A stretch of 64,000 nucleotides of DNA. Source: Marinomonas sp. CT5. Lineage in GTDB: Bacteria; Pseudomonadota; Gammaproteobacteria; Pseudomonadales; Marinomonadaceae. Below the pieces are notes generated by a model. It was not told the origin of the DNA. It saw nothing but the letters and a program-made list of their open reading frames with translations, and ran no database searches. The first letter of the stretch is position 1. Each line of letters starts with the position of its first letter. A program made the translations under genes and the position numbers. Below, piece after piece: positions 26,728 to 35,697 of this stretch. The stretch is taken from the NCBI RefSeq assembly GCF_018336975.1, contig NZ_CP025572.1:2198384-2262383 (forward strand), written 5' to 3'.

Positions 26728-27846
26728 ATGTCAAAACAAACTGTAGGTTTAGTCGGATGGCGCGGAATGGTCGGTTCCGTGTTGATGCAACGAATGATGG
26801 AAGAAAAAGACTTTGATCATATTGATCCTGTTTTCTTCACGACATCTCAGACGGGGCAGAAAGGTCCAGAAATTGGTAAAGATATTCCACTACTTCAAGA
26901 TGCAACCGATATCGAAGCATTGAAGAAGATGGATATTATTATTACCTGCCAAGGCGGGGATTATACCAAGGCTATTTACCCGCAGTTGCGCAATGCTGGT
27001 TGGAAAGGTTACTGGATTGATGCCGCGTCTTCATTGCGTATGGATAAAGACGCGATCATCGTTCTTGACCCTGTTAACTTGAATGTTATCAAACAAGGGT
27101 TAAGTAATGGTGTAAAAACCTTCGTAGGTGGTAATTGTACTGTTAGCTTAATGCTATTGGCGCTTGGTGGTTTGTTCGAAAAAGGTCACATTGACTGGAT
27201 GACCTCTATGACTTATCAGGCTGCTTCTGGTGGTGGTGCGCGCCACATGCGTGAGCTGATTAATCAAATGGGAATGTTGCAAGGTTCTGTTGCTGATGAA
27301 CTTGCAGATCCTGCAAGCGCCATCCTTGAAATTGATCGTAAAGTAGCAGAAACAATGCGTTCTGGTGCTTTGCCAACGGATCAATTTGGTGTGCCATTAG
27401 CTGGCTCTTTGATTCCTTATATTGATAGTCAACTTGATAACGGTCAAAGCCGCGAAGAGTGGAAGGCTCAAGCTGAATGTAACAAGATCCTAGGCATCGA
27501 TGGAAACCCGATTCCTGTAGATGGTCTGTGTGTTCGTATTGGTGCTATGCGTTGCCACAGTCAGGCTTACACAATCAAACTTAACAAAGACATTCCTGTT
27601 GCTGAAATTGAAGGAATGCTTGCTGAGCATAATGATTGGGTGAGTGTCGTTCCTAATGATAAGCAAGCAACTATGGAGCGTTTGACGCCTACGGCGGCGA
27701 CTGGCACTTTGAATATTCCTGTTGGACGTATTCGCAAGCTAAATATGGGACCTGAGTATATTAGTGCTTTCTCTGTTGGTGATCAGCTGCTTTGGGGAGC
27801 TGCGGAGCCTTTGCGTCGTATGCTGCGAATCCTGTTAGATGACTAA
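26728..27846 (+). CDS. asd: Aspartate-semialdehyde dehydrogenase Asd
   Basis: This 372-residue enzyme reduces aspartyl phosphate to aspartate semialdehyde with NADPH, the branch point to lysine, diaminopimelate, threonine and methionine. It has the nucleotide motif [15 protein letters not shown], the catalytic Cys137 in VGGNCTVSL, and the His of [11 protein letters not shown] use the ATG at 26728, after AAGGTAAC; an upstream in-frame GTG at 26698 would add ten residues not seen in the family. The leuB-asd order matches pseudomonads. A terminator follows. Confidence 0.96.
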   Translation: MSKQTVGLVGWRGMVGSVLMQRMMEEKDFDHIDPVFFTTSQTGQKGPEIGKDIPLLQDATDIEALKKMDIIITCQGGDYTKAIYPQLRNAGWKGYWIDAASSLRMDKDAIIVLDPVNLNVIKQGLSNGVKTFVGGNCTVSLMLLALGGLFEKGHIDWMTSMTYQAASGGGARHMRELINQMGMLQGSVADELADPASAILEIDRKVAETMRSGALPTDQFGVPLAGSLIPYIDSQLDNGQSREEWKAQAECNKILGIDGNPIPVDGLCVRIGAMRCHSQAYTIKLNKDIPVAEIEGMLAEHNDWVSVVPNDKQATMERLTPTAATGTLNIPVGRIRKLNMGPEYISAFSVGDQLLWGAAEPLRRMLRILLDD

Positions 27847-27866
27847 TTGATTTTAAGATATCCAAT

Positions 27867-27900
27867 AAGGCGCCACTCATTCGTGACTGGCGCTTTTTTT
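27867..27900 (+). terminator. Terminator of the leuCDB-asd cluster
   Basis: AGGCGCCA pairs with TGGCGCTT, with a further TCA/TGA pairing inside, and runs into eight Ts. Confidence 0.88.
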
Positions 27901-27984
27901 TGCTTGATTAGCCGCCGGTGGCGTGATGTGATCATTTAAGGGGTGGTGATTTTTGCATGCTAATTAATAAAATGAGGAGTATTT

Positions 27985-28638
27985 GTGTTATCGCGTTTGC
28001 CAAAATGGGTTGAATATGGCGCGTTTCTACTTGCTTTAGTAGCTGGTAGTGTAAACGCTGTTGCACTATTGGGCTTTCAGCATCAGGCTGTCTCACATTT
28101 GTCAGGGACTGCTACACTACTAGGCAGTGCTTTGTTAACCCCTAATCCTGAGACACTTTTGCATCTATTTGGAATACTGCTAAGCTTTCTATTCGGTTCT
28201 GCATTTTCTGGGTTTACGTTATCTGGAACATCATTAAAGCTAGGGCGGTTATATGATGTGCTTTTGTTTATTGAAGCTATTTTTTTATTGATTTCAATGT
28301 ATCTTTTGCTGAATGGCCAGACTTCTGGTCATTATTTTGCGTCAGCAGCGTGCGGACTGCAAAATGCCCTTGCAACAACATACAGCGGTGCAGTTGTTCG
28401 TACTACTCATTTGACCGGTATTTTTACGGATTTAGGGATTATGTTAGGCGGTGCTTTGCAAGGTAAAGCATTAGATAAAAGAAAGGCATTTTTGTTTATT
28501 GTAATCGTTGTAGGTTTTATAACTGGTGGCGTTCTGGGGGCTTGGCTTTTTTATCAATTAGGCTTTTGGGCTTTGTCTGTACCTGCCGTAATTTGTTTTA
28601 TTTTGGCTATTGTATATCGATTGTATAGTAGTCGATAA
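27985..28638 (+). CDS. DUF1275 (YoaK) family membrane protein
   Basis: This 217-residue hydrophobic protein has about six membrane segments. AGSVNAVALLGF, SHLSGTATLLG and the later CGLQNALATTYSGAVVRTTHLTGIFTDLGIMLG match the DUF1275/YoaK family, whose function is unknown. It starts with GTG at 27985, five bases after a GAGGAG ribosome site. It stands alone between the asd terminator and the ribosome hibernation factor gene. The assignment is to a family only. Confidence 0.85.
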   Translation: MLSRLPKWVEYGAFLLALVAGSVNAVALLGFQHQAVSHLSGTATLLGSALLTPNPETLLHLFGILLSFLFGSAFSGFTLSGTSLKLGRLYDVLLFIEAIFLLISMYLLLNGQTSGHYFASAACGLQNALATTYSGAVVRTTHLTGIFTDLGIMLGGALQGKALDKRKAFLFIVIVVGFITGGVLGAWLFYQLGFWALSVPAVICFILAIVYRLYSSR

Positions 28639-28964
28639 GCTTAGGTAACTGAGCTAATTTAAAGGGGGAGTTTTGTGAGAGATACTTTACGTTATAAGAC
28701 TTCAAATAGTTGTAAAGACAGGATTATTTTTCTACTTGTATGAATGAAAAGTTTGCTAGATTTTTAGAGGTATGATATTGATAAATAAAGTGTTTAGCGG
28801 TATTTCATGTAGTTGCTTTAGTTCATTCATGATCTTGAACAAGTATTTACATTATCTGCATTGAAATTGGTTCAAATCACCCTTAGATTATAGTTAACGG
28901 CAGCAAAGGAGAACTAAGACTTAAGTTAATAAAAAAACCTGATTTAAACAGAAGGAAATTCTCT
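28639..28964 (+). other. 326-base gap before the hibernation factor gene
   Basis: This AT-rich stretch must hold the promoter of the downstream gene. I see no clear terminator for the DUF1275 gene, no tRNA and no strong palindrome. A GTG-initiated 22-codon ORF at 28675 after GGGGGAG is the only open frame of note and is not called. Confidence 0.4.
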
Positions 28965-29357
28965 ATGTATACATTGAATATTAGTGGTCACCATGTTCAG
29001 TCTGGTGAAGAAGTTCAAGAAGTAGTAAAAGAAAAAATGGATCACTTGGCGCGTATCAATAATCAGATCACCACCATTAAAGTGATTTTAAATACAGAGA
29101 AGCACGAGACTCATGAATTAATTGTAGAAGCCAGTGTTCATATTCCTGGCCATGATCTTTTTGCCACCGTTAAAACGGAGAAACAACTTAAACCAGCCCT
29201 TGACCTTCTGGTTGGTAAATTAGAGAAGCAATTGGTTAAGCATAAAGCAAAACATGCTGGTAGACAGCACCATATAAATGCTCAAGATGTTGAAAGTCCA
29301 GTTGAGCGTCAGTTACAGGCTGAATTTGATGAACTGGTTGAGCGCGAAGTTATTTAG
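28965..29357 (+). CDS. hpf: Ribosome hibernation promoting factor (HPF/RaiA family)
   Basis: This 130-residue protein begins MYTLNISGHHVQSGEEVQEVVKEKM, a typical S30AE ribosome-binding domain, and includes HELIVEASVHIPGHDLFATVKTEK. It binds the 30S decoding centre in stationary phase and either promotes 100S dimers or blocks translation. It is longer than E. coli Hpf (95 residues) and YfiA (113) but lacks the full long-HPF C-terminal domain, so it is an intermediate form with a charged tail. The usual rpoN neighbour is absent. GAAGGA precedes the ATG and a terminator follows. Confidence 0.88.
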   Translation: MYTLNISGHHVQSGEEVQEVVKEKMDHLARINNQITTIKVILNTEKHETHELIVEASVHIPGHDLFATVKTEKQLKPALDLLVGKLEKQLVKHKAKHAGRQHHINAQDVESPVERQLQAEFDELVEREVI

Positions 29358-29377
29358 TTAATTACTTATTTCAGGAT

Positions 29378-29409
29378 AAAGCCTCGCATGTGCGGGGCTT
29401 TTTTGTTTT
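29378..29409 (+). terminator. Terminator of hpf
   Basis: AAAGCCTCGCA pairs with TGCGGGGCTTT and is followed by a T-rich run, 20 bases after the hpf stop codon. Confidence 0.88.
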
Positions 29410-29440
29410 TAGCGAATACTAATCTACAAAATTGCCAATA

Positions 29441-29502
29441 AAAATGCCGGTGTAAATTGCAAAGTGGCTTTTAAAGCGTTTGCGATTTAACACCGGCATT
29501 TT
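29441..29502 (-). terminator. Long inverted repeat at the 3' end of acnB
   Basis: The arms at 29441-29463 and 29479-29502 pair over 23 positions: 13 perfect, one bulged base, then 10 with a single G-U. The loop is 15 bases. On the minus strand it is followed by TTTTTATT, so it can end acnB. It is longer than a terminator needs and might be a palindromic repeat element. Confidence 0.7.
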
Positions 29503-29537
29503 AAATCATACTGTTAGTACGATTTTGTTAGTAGCAC

Positions 29538-32339
29538 TTAGATGTTATTAACAGGAATAAACTCTACTGGCGCCATAGTCATTTCGTCTAGTGGTGGAGC
29601 AAAGTCTGTTAAAGTGATGCCATCAACAGCGGCTTTGTATTCCTCCAATGTTGGGAAACGACCCAAGATTGTGGAAAGTACAACGATTGGTGTTGAGCCA
29701 AGTAAAGACTCGCCTTTCTTCTCGGCAGAGTCAGCTACAACGCGACCTTGGAACAAACGAGTAGAGGTAGCAATAACGGTATCACCAGGTGCTGCTTTCT
29801 CTTGGTTACCCATACAAAGGTTACACCCAGGACGTTCCAAGTAAAGGATGTTTTCGTACTTAGTACGAGCTTGGCCTTTAGGGTTGCTGTCATCAAATTC
29901 GAAACCAGCGTATTTCTTAAGAATATCCCAATCACCTTCCGCTTTTAACTCATCAACGATGTTGTAAGTTGGTGGCGCAACAACAAGTGGCACTTTAAAA
30001 GAGATGCTACCATTTTGTTTTTCAAGATTACGCAACATTTGAGCGATGATTTGGATGTCACCTTTGTGAACCATGCAAGAGCCAACGAAGCCAAGGTCAA
30101 CAGGCTTATCTTTATAGAAAGATACTTGACGAATCACGTCATGGGTATAACGCTTAGATACATCTTCGTTATTAACATCTGGATCGGCAATCATTGGTTC
30201 AGTGATTTGATCAAGATCTACAACAACGTCTGCATAGTACTTAGCGTTGTTATCTGGAACTAGGGCCGGTTGCTCAACTGACTTGATACCAGCAATACGC
30301 TTGTCTGCAAGTTTGATTAGGCCATGTAGCGTTTGTGCCTCATTCTCCATGCCTTTATCGATCATGATTTGGATACGCTTTTTAGCCAGCTCAAGTGATT
30401 TGATTAGCGTTTCATCTTGAGAGATACAGATTGACGCTTTTGCCTTCATCTCTGCAGTCCAGTCAGTAAAGGTGAAAGCTTGGTCAGCCATCAGAGTACC
30501 GATGTGAACTTCAATTACACGGCCTTGGAAAACGTTTTCGCCGCCGAATTGCTTAAGCATTTGTGCTTGTGTTGCGTGAACAATATCACGGAAGTCCATG
30601 TAGCTCTTCATTTCACCTTTAAAGGTTACTTTAACAGACTCAGGGATTGGCATTGTTGCTTCACCTGTTGCTAGAGCTAAGGCGACGGTTCCAGAGTCAG
30701 CACCGAAAGCCACACCTTTAGACATACGAGTATGAGAGTCACCACCAATGATGATGGCTGAATCATCGACAGTAATGTCATTCAAAACTTTATGAATAAC
30801 GTCGGTCATTGGAGGGTAAACGCCTTTCGGGTCACGACCAGTGATCAGACCAAATTTGTGCATGAAAGACATTAGCTTTGGAATGTTAGCTTGTGCTTTT
30901 GAGTCCCAAACAGAGGCTGTGTGACAGCCAGATTGGTATGCACCGTCTACGCTTGGAGAAATAACAGTAGCAGCCATTGACTCCAACTCTTGCGCTGTCA
31001 TCAAACCTGTTGTGTCTTGAGAGCCTACAATGTTGACTCTTACGCGAACGTCAGACCCAGCATGAAGTGCTTTTTTAGATTTAACACCTACAGCGTTCTT
31101 GTTGAAGATTTTCTCAACAGCAGTCAAGCCTTGATCATCATTAGAGATTTCTTGAGCTGGGGCATATACAGTTGGAGCCGTGATGCCTAAAGTTTCTGCT
31201 GCAAAGGTTTGTAGTTTCTTACCGAATACAACAGCGTAAGAGCTACCCGCTTTCATGAATTCGACTTGCTGAGGTGTAAAAGCAGAAGAAATGTCAGCTA
31301 GCTCTTTATCACCGTTATAAAGTTTTTTCTCTTTGGTGTTGATTGTTAAAATCGTACCTGTTTCTACAGAGTAAACTTGTTCAAGAATGGTGTCACCATT
31401 AGCGTCAAGAACAGGTTTGCCATCGGTATCTACTTTTTTAACCCAGTTTTTAAGGTCTAGACCAATACCGCCAGTTACACCAACGGTTGTCATGAAGATA
31501 GGAGAGATGCCGTTGGTTCCTGCTACGATAGGCGCGTAGTTTACAAAAGGAATGTATGGACTTGCTTGCTGACCAGCCCAAAGAGCAACGTTATTAACAC
31601 CAGACATACGAGAAGAACCAACCCCCATGGTGCCTTTTTCAGCAATTAGCATAACTTTAGCTGTAGGGTGTTTGATTTGTAGGTCTTTAATGTCTTGTTG
31701 TGCTTCTGGAGAAATCATGCACTTGCCGTGAAGTTCACGGTCAGAGCGAGAGTGTGCTTGATTACCTGGAGATAGCAAGTCGGTAGAGATGTCACCTTCC
31801 GCTGCAATATAAGTTACGACTTCGATTTTTTCGCTGATGTCAGGAAGTTTGGTGAAAAACTCTGCTTTTGCATAGCTTTCAAGAATTTCTTTAGCGATGG
31901 TATTACCAGCTTTGTAAGCGGCTTCTAGGCGCTCCATGTCTGCTTCGTACAAGAAAACTTGAGTTTTCAAAACATCAGCGGCTTGCGCTGCAATAGTTTT
32001 GTCATCAGATAATGCAAGGTCAATTAATACTTCAACAGAAGGGCCGCCTTTCATGTGAGAAAGTAGCTCTAGAGCAAACTCAGGTGTAATTTCTTCTACT
32101 TTGCTTTCGCCTAAAATAATTTCTTTTAGAAATTTTGCTTTAACAACGGCAGCACTAGTTGTACCTGGTAGTGTGTTGTAGATAAAAAAGGATAGAGAAT
32201 CTTTACGGTGCTCATGGTTTGTGTCTTTGATTTGAGCAATGATTTCTGACAATAGGTTGCCATCATCAATTGGTTTAGGATGCAGTCCTTGGCCTTTACG
32301 ACTCTCAATTTCTTGTAAGTATTCTAAATATAAGCTCAT
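29538..32339 (-). CDS. acnB: Aconitate hydratase B, long form
   Basis: This 933-residue enzyme interconverts citrate, cis-aconitate and isocitrate and often 2-methylisocitrate. Cluster cysteines are visible in GFVGSCMVHKGD and PGCNLCMGNQ, with GGDSHTRMSKGVAFGADSG and the early EGDISTDLLSPGNQAHSRSD. Usual proteobacterial AcnB is about 850-890 residues; this one has an extra region near 310-400 (KKLYNGDKELADISSAF) and resembles, from memory, AcnB of Bacteroidota. I use the ATG at 32339, five bases after AGAGG, rather than a GTG six bases upstream. It is monocistronic. Confidence 0.92.
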   Translation of the reverse strand: MSLYLEYLQEIESRKGQGLHPKPIDDGNLLSEIIAQIKDTNHEHRKDSLSFFIYNTLPGTTSAAVVKAKFLKEIILGESKVEEITPEFALELLSHMKGGPSVEVLIDLALSDDKTIAAQAADVLKTQVFLYEADMERLEAAYKAGNTIAKEILESYAKAEFFTKLPDISEKIEVVTYIAAEGDISTDLLSPGNQAHSRSDRELHGKCMISPEAQQDIKDLQIKHPTAKVMLIAEKGTMGVGSSRMSGVNNVALWAGQQASPYIPFVNYAPIVAGTNGISPIFMTTVGVTGGIGLDLKNWVKKVDTDGKPVLDANGDTILEQVYSVETGTILTINTKEKKLYNGDKELADISSAFTPQQVEFMKAGSSYAVVFGKKLQTFAAETLGITAPTVYAPAQEISNDDQGLTAVEKIFNKNAVGVKSKKALHAGSDVRVRVNIVGSQDTTGLMTAQELESMAATVISPSVDGAYQSGCHTASVWDSKAQANIPKLMSFMHKFGLITGRDPKGVYPPMTDVIHKVLNDITVDDSAIIIGGDSHTRMSKGVAFGADSGTVALALATGEATMPIPESVKVTFKGEMKSYMDFRDIVHATQAQMLKQFGGENVFQGRVIEVHIGTLMADQAFTFTDWTAEMKAKASICISQDETLIKSLELAKKRIQIMIDKGMENEAQTLHGLIKLADKRIAGIKSVEQPALVPDNNAKYYADVVVDLDQITEPMIADPDVNNEDVSKRYTHDVIRQVSFYKDKPVDLGFVGSCMVHKGDIQIIAQMLRNLEKQNGSISFKVPLVVAPPTYNIVDELKAEGDWDILKKYAGFEFDDSNPKGQARTKYENILYLERPGCNLCMGNQEKAAPGDTVIATSTRLFQGRVVADSAEKKGESLLGSTPIVVLSTILGRFPTLEEYKAAVDGITLTDFAPPLDEMTMAPVEFIPVNNI

Positions 32340-32733
32340 TCGCACCTCTGAATAATTATTTACGATAATGTTATGTGCTAATAATGGAATTTAGGTTGGC
32401 TATATTTCCCCTAAAGAAAACATAGCTAAACGTATTGCTTCATTCCCTTGGTTAGCGTTTGCTGTATAGATTGTGTTCATTAAGGAGCTGAGTGCATGAA
32501 TTAACCCAGATACTATTTTGTATCCTGCACAAAAAGTGCGAGTTACATGCCGCTGCTCCGTATTTGCATGATCGACTTTACATATCGCAAAGTTTTAAAA
32601 GTCGATTGGATCTAAAGCAAAATCAATTTAAATGATACTTTTACCATTTTTTGATGTATTTATTTTATCGAAAAAAACAGCGTAAGGCTTACTATGCACC
32701 ATAACAATTTCGAATAGGTGACATTTAGCGGAA
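32340..32733 (-). other. 394-base gap holding the acnB leader and promoter
   Basis: No gene is seen here. It contains an inverted repeat with ATCGACTTT (32571-32579) and AAAGTCGAT (32598-32606), 18 bases apart, and a weaker GCTAT/ATAGC structure at 32399-32426. Either could be part of an acnB leader or an end structure for the upstream pseudokinase gene. No strong terminator is visible for that gene. Confidence 0.4.
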
Positions 32734-34485
32734 TTATTCTGATTTAGCTACATCATCAGGCTGCTGAATAATCCTTACCACTCTGAATCCCCAGTTGCTG
32801 GCTTTCAGGTCTGGTTGAGCTCTGTAACGAGTAGAGCTGCGGCCCACTCTTGGGATATCAAACCAAGAACCGCCTCTTAGGACTCGATTGTCACATTGGT
32901 TGGCTAACCAAACTTGGTTCTTTGTTGGTGCACCTTCATAAGTGTCGTGGTAGCAATCTTCGACCCACTCCGCAACATTGCCGTGCATGTCAAATAAACC
33001 TAGAGGGTTGCTGGCTTGGCTACCTACTGGTGCAGTAGATACTCCATCCCATTGACTGCCACAGCTGTCACAAACACTGTAGCCTTGTTTGACATTATCG
33101 CCGTACCAAAATGCGGTATTCGAGTCGGCTCTGGCTGAATATTCCCATTCAATTTCGGTTGGTAGGCGATACTCTTGGTCCGTTTCACCAGAAAGCCATG
33201 CTGTGTATGCTTTTGCATCGTACCAGCTAATATTTATAACAGGGCGTTGTCCGCGTCCCCATCCATTGTCCGGTGGTAGAGCTCTGTTAGTGGCTTTAGC
33301 GAACTTATCGTATTGGTCAAAGGTAACTTCATATTTACTTATGTAAAAACCATCTGGTATATCAACTTCATGGGCTGGTTTTTCATTATCGTCCCCTAAA
33401 TGACCTTGATCACCCATTATGAAGGTTGCAGGAGGGATTTTTTCTACCTTGGGGGCTGTTCCCCCTGAGGCAAGAGGTTCTTCTAACACTTGAGGAAGTG
33501 TTTCAAATGGCGTTGGGTCTTCTATTTTTTTGTTGGTAGTTTTAGGCGCTTTTTTAGGTTCTGGTGTTGGTTCTGGCCATAAAATACCCACCGCGATGGC
33601 TCCGATTGCAATAACACTAACAACGACTATGACTTTTGGTGAGATAGCTCGCATAGAGCGTTTGATGGCTTGTTTAGTTTTTGAGCCATCACTTGCTTCT
33701 GGTTTGTATAAATTGGCGCGAATAATTCGAATAACTTCGGTTAATGATTTAGGTCTATGTCGTTCGTTCTCACGACACCACTTAACTAAACGCTCCCAAG
33801 TAGAGTCACTTAAATTTGGGTGGGAATCAGGCAAGTCTGTTGGTATGTTTTTATCCAGTATAGATTCACCCAATAGCGCCGCCATGAGCAACCTCATAAA
33901 GGCGAAACTGTCCGCAGATGTATCGCGTTTTTTCTCTGGCTTTAAATATTCTGGTGGAAATAAACGTGGGTCCATTTCACTGTCTGTAATCTTTTTCATC
34001 CAATTGTGAGACCCAAAGCCAGTCATTAGGCCAAGGCCATTCACAACATGGATTGAGCTTAAATCTAAATGCCCATGAAAAAGACCATTTTTGTGAACTT
34101 GATCTAAAGCTTTGGCAATGTTGTCAAATAAACTAATGACAACATTAAGGGGAGCGCCATCAGGATATTTACCTAAAAAGCTATACAGATTTTCCCCACC
34201 GCAAACCGCAGAACAAGAAAACACCCATAAATTTGAGTAGAAAGGGGGGTAGTTTGGTGTTATTGCTGGATGCTTAACACTGGCGTATCTTCTGGCGTTT
34301 TGTAAAAAGTCTTCTACTTTGCCTTTATCTGGTTGGAAGAAGCGAAGGACAAAAGGTCGTCCACCTTGGTCTGCAACCCAAGTACATTTATGACTATCCA
34401 TAGGATAGTTTAAAACATAGGGGTCTAGTTCGATGCCGACATGTTGGCCAATTTTTAGTTTCTTGGGGTCATAAAAATCATTCAT
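32734..34485 (-). CDS. Pseudokinase-transmembrane-FGE-like fusion protein
   Basis: This 583-residue protein has an N-terminal Ser/Thr-kinase-like domain (about 15-260), one transmembrane helix (about 284-303), a Pro/Lys/Glu-rich linker and a C-terminal formylglycine-generating-enzyme-like domain (about 345-575). Kinase residues are lost: the beta-3 Lys is Arg (FVLRFF), the HRD loop reads HGHLDLSSI and DFG reads GFG. The C-terminal domain has GLFDMHGNVAEWVED and VLRGGSW but lacks the two catalytic cysteines (RSSTRYRAQPD, SNWGFRVV). It looks like a binding or scaffold protein spanning the inner membrane. ATG at 34485 is preferred over TTG at 34503; neither has a strong ribosome site. Confidence 0.8.
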   Translation of the reverse strand: MNDFYDPKKLKIGQHVGIELDPYVLNYPMDSHKCTWVADQGGRPFVLRFFQPDKGKVEDFLQNARRYASVKHPAITPNYPPFYSNLWVFSCSAVCGGENLYSFLGKYPDGAPLNVVISLFDNIAKALDQVHKNGLFHGHLDLSSIHVVNGLGLMTGFGSHNWMKKITDSEMDPRLFPPEYLKPEKKRDTSADSFAFMRLLMAALLGESILDKNIPTDLPDSHPNLSDSTWERLVKWCRENERHRPKSLTEVIRIIRANLYKPEASDGSKTKQAIKRSMRAISPKVIVVVSVIAIGAIAVGILWPEPTPEPKKAPKTTNKKIEDPTPFETLPQVLEEPLASGGTAPKVEKIPPATFIMGDQGHLGDDNEKPAHEVDIPDGFYISKYEVTFDQYDKFAKATNRALPPDNGWGRGQRPVINISWYDAKAYTAWLSGETDQEYRLPTEIEWEYSARADSNTAFWYGDNVKQGYSVCDSCGSQWDGVSTAPVGSQASNPLGLFDMHGNVAEWVEDCYHDTYEGAPTKNQVWLANQCDNRVLRGGSWFDIPRVGRSSTRYRAQPDLKASNWGFRVVRIIQQPDDVAKSE

Positions 34486-34573
34486 TACGAATAAGATATC
34501 CAAATCAAGACGTTGCTGCCTAAGTGCTTAATATTGCGTATAATCACGTTTTTTAACACAAAAAGGTAGAGTA

Positions 34574-35185
34574 ATGTTATCAGCGTACCCAGAGCTTGTT
34601 GAGTTTCTTCCCTGTGAATCCCCTGAAGCGTGGGTAAATTGGGCAATTGAGAACCAAACTTTGCTATTAAATGATCATGCTCACTGCGAGAAAAAGGCGG
34701 CTTCAACGGCGATGAGCCTGATGTACCGTTATGTTGATCGTGATAATTTACTCCATAAAATGTCCCGATTGGCAAGAGAAGAGCTTTTGCATTTTGAGCA
34801 AGTGCATAAGCTAATGAAGAAACGTGGTATTGCTTATGAGCATTTAACGGCATCTCGTTATGCTGATGGCATGCGAAAGCATATTCGTACTCATGAACCT
34901 GCAAGGCTGGTAGATACTTTAATAATAGGGGCCTTTGTTGAGGCGCGCTCTTGTGAGCGCTTTGCTGTTTTAGCTCCGCATTTAGATGAAGAGCTGTCTA
35001 AGTTCTATATTTCCTTACTCAAATCAGAAGCTCGCCATTTTGAAGATTATCTGGCACTGGCTCAAGAATATGCTAATGAACCTATTGATGAACGCGTAAC
35101 GTTTTTCCGAGAGTTGGAGCATCAATTAATTGTTGAGCCTGACGCCGAATTTCGTGTACATAGTGGTCCACCAAAGCAATCTTAA
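34574..35185 (+). CDS. miaE: tRNA-(ms2io6A)-hydroxylase MiaE
   Basis: This 203-residue non-haem diiron monooxygenase hydroxylates the isopentenyl group of ms2i6A37 in tRNAs. Ferritin-like iron-binding motifs are seen in AREELLHFEQVH and LKSEARHFEDY, with other Glu ligands in CEKKAAST and GAFVEARSCERF. AAGGTAGAG precedes the ATG, and a TATAAT near 34536 may be its -10. The gene is divergent from the pseudokinase fusion gene. MiaE is present in only some gammaproteobacteria, including Salmonella and Pseudomonas. Confidence 0.93.
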   Translation: MLSAYPELVEFLPCESPEAWVNWAIENQTLLLNDHAHCEKKAASTAMSLMYRYVDRDNLLHKMSRLAREELLHFEQVHKLMKKRGIAYEHLTASRYADGMRKHIRTHEPARLVDTLIIGAFVEARSCERFAVLAPHLDEELSKFYISLLKSEARHFEDYLALAQEYANEPIDERVTFFRELEHQLIVEPDAEFRVHSGPPKQS

Positions 35186-35295
35186 AATTTATCAAAAGCC
35201 AAGTTACAAAATGCCACAATCTTGTTACGTATATTAATGGTGACTTTTGAGTTGGATGCTACACTCATAAAATATCTCTTGCTTCCGGAGGATTT

Positions 35296-35610
35296 ATGAG
35301 CGTACATAAAAGCGAAACATTACCAGATGTGACTTACTGGCTTGCTTTGGAAATTGCAAAAGTAGATCCTGTTGTTGACTTGGATGTCATGTACAAGGGC
35401 TCTTTGGAATTAGATTTTATATATCAGCTACTAACAACAAAAGCTCAGCAGCACTGGTGGCAGCATCATGGGGTTCAATTAAGTCCAGTTATTGTCAATA
35501 ATGCTTTTTTTAGAGCTATTGCTATGTTGCATAATCGAAGTGTTGAGTTTAACCGATCTCGAAATCTAGATGAGACAGTGTGGGTAAGAGAGCTTCTTCA
35601 TCTCGAATGA
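35296..35610 (+). CDS. Unknown 104-residue protein
   Basis: I do not recognise this small, mostly helical, soluble protein. It is rich in Trp and His in the middle (AQQHWWQHHGVQLSP) and ends with a conserved-looking FNRSRNLDETVWVREL. A GGAGGA ribosome site lies before the ATG, and a promoter-like TTGAGT and TAAAAT pair lies upstream in the 110-base gap after miaE. A very strong bidirectional terminator follows. It is a single-gene unit and probably real, but no function can be assigned. Confidence 0.7.
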   Translation: MSVHKSETLPDVTYWLALEIAKVDPVVDLDVMYKGSLELDFIYQLLTTKAQQHWWQHHGVQLSPVIVNNAFFRAIAMLHNRSVEFNRSRNLDETVWVRELLHLE

Positions 35611-35612
35611 TT

Positions 35613-35654
35613 GACTAAAAATAAAGCCAGTAAATACTGGCTTTATTTTTAGTC
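35613..35654. terminator. Bidirectional terminator with a 19-bp perfect stem
   Basis: The arms at 35613-35631 and 35636-35654 pair perfectly around an AAAT loop, with A-rich and T-rich flanks built into the stem (AAAAAT/ATTTTT). It ends the 104-residue gene and the convergent lpxH operon. Confidence 0.9.
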
Positions 35655-35697
35655 ACCGATTTGTATAACAAGGTTATGAACTCAATAAGCCTTATAT

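Noticed and set aside
28675..28743. GTG-initiated 22-codon ORF after GGGGGAG
   Set aside because: Short, polar and without any recognisable pattern; a GTG start by chance in AT-rich sequence is just as likely.
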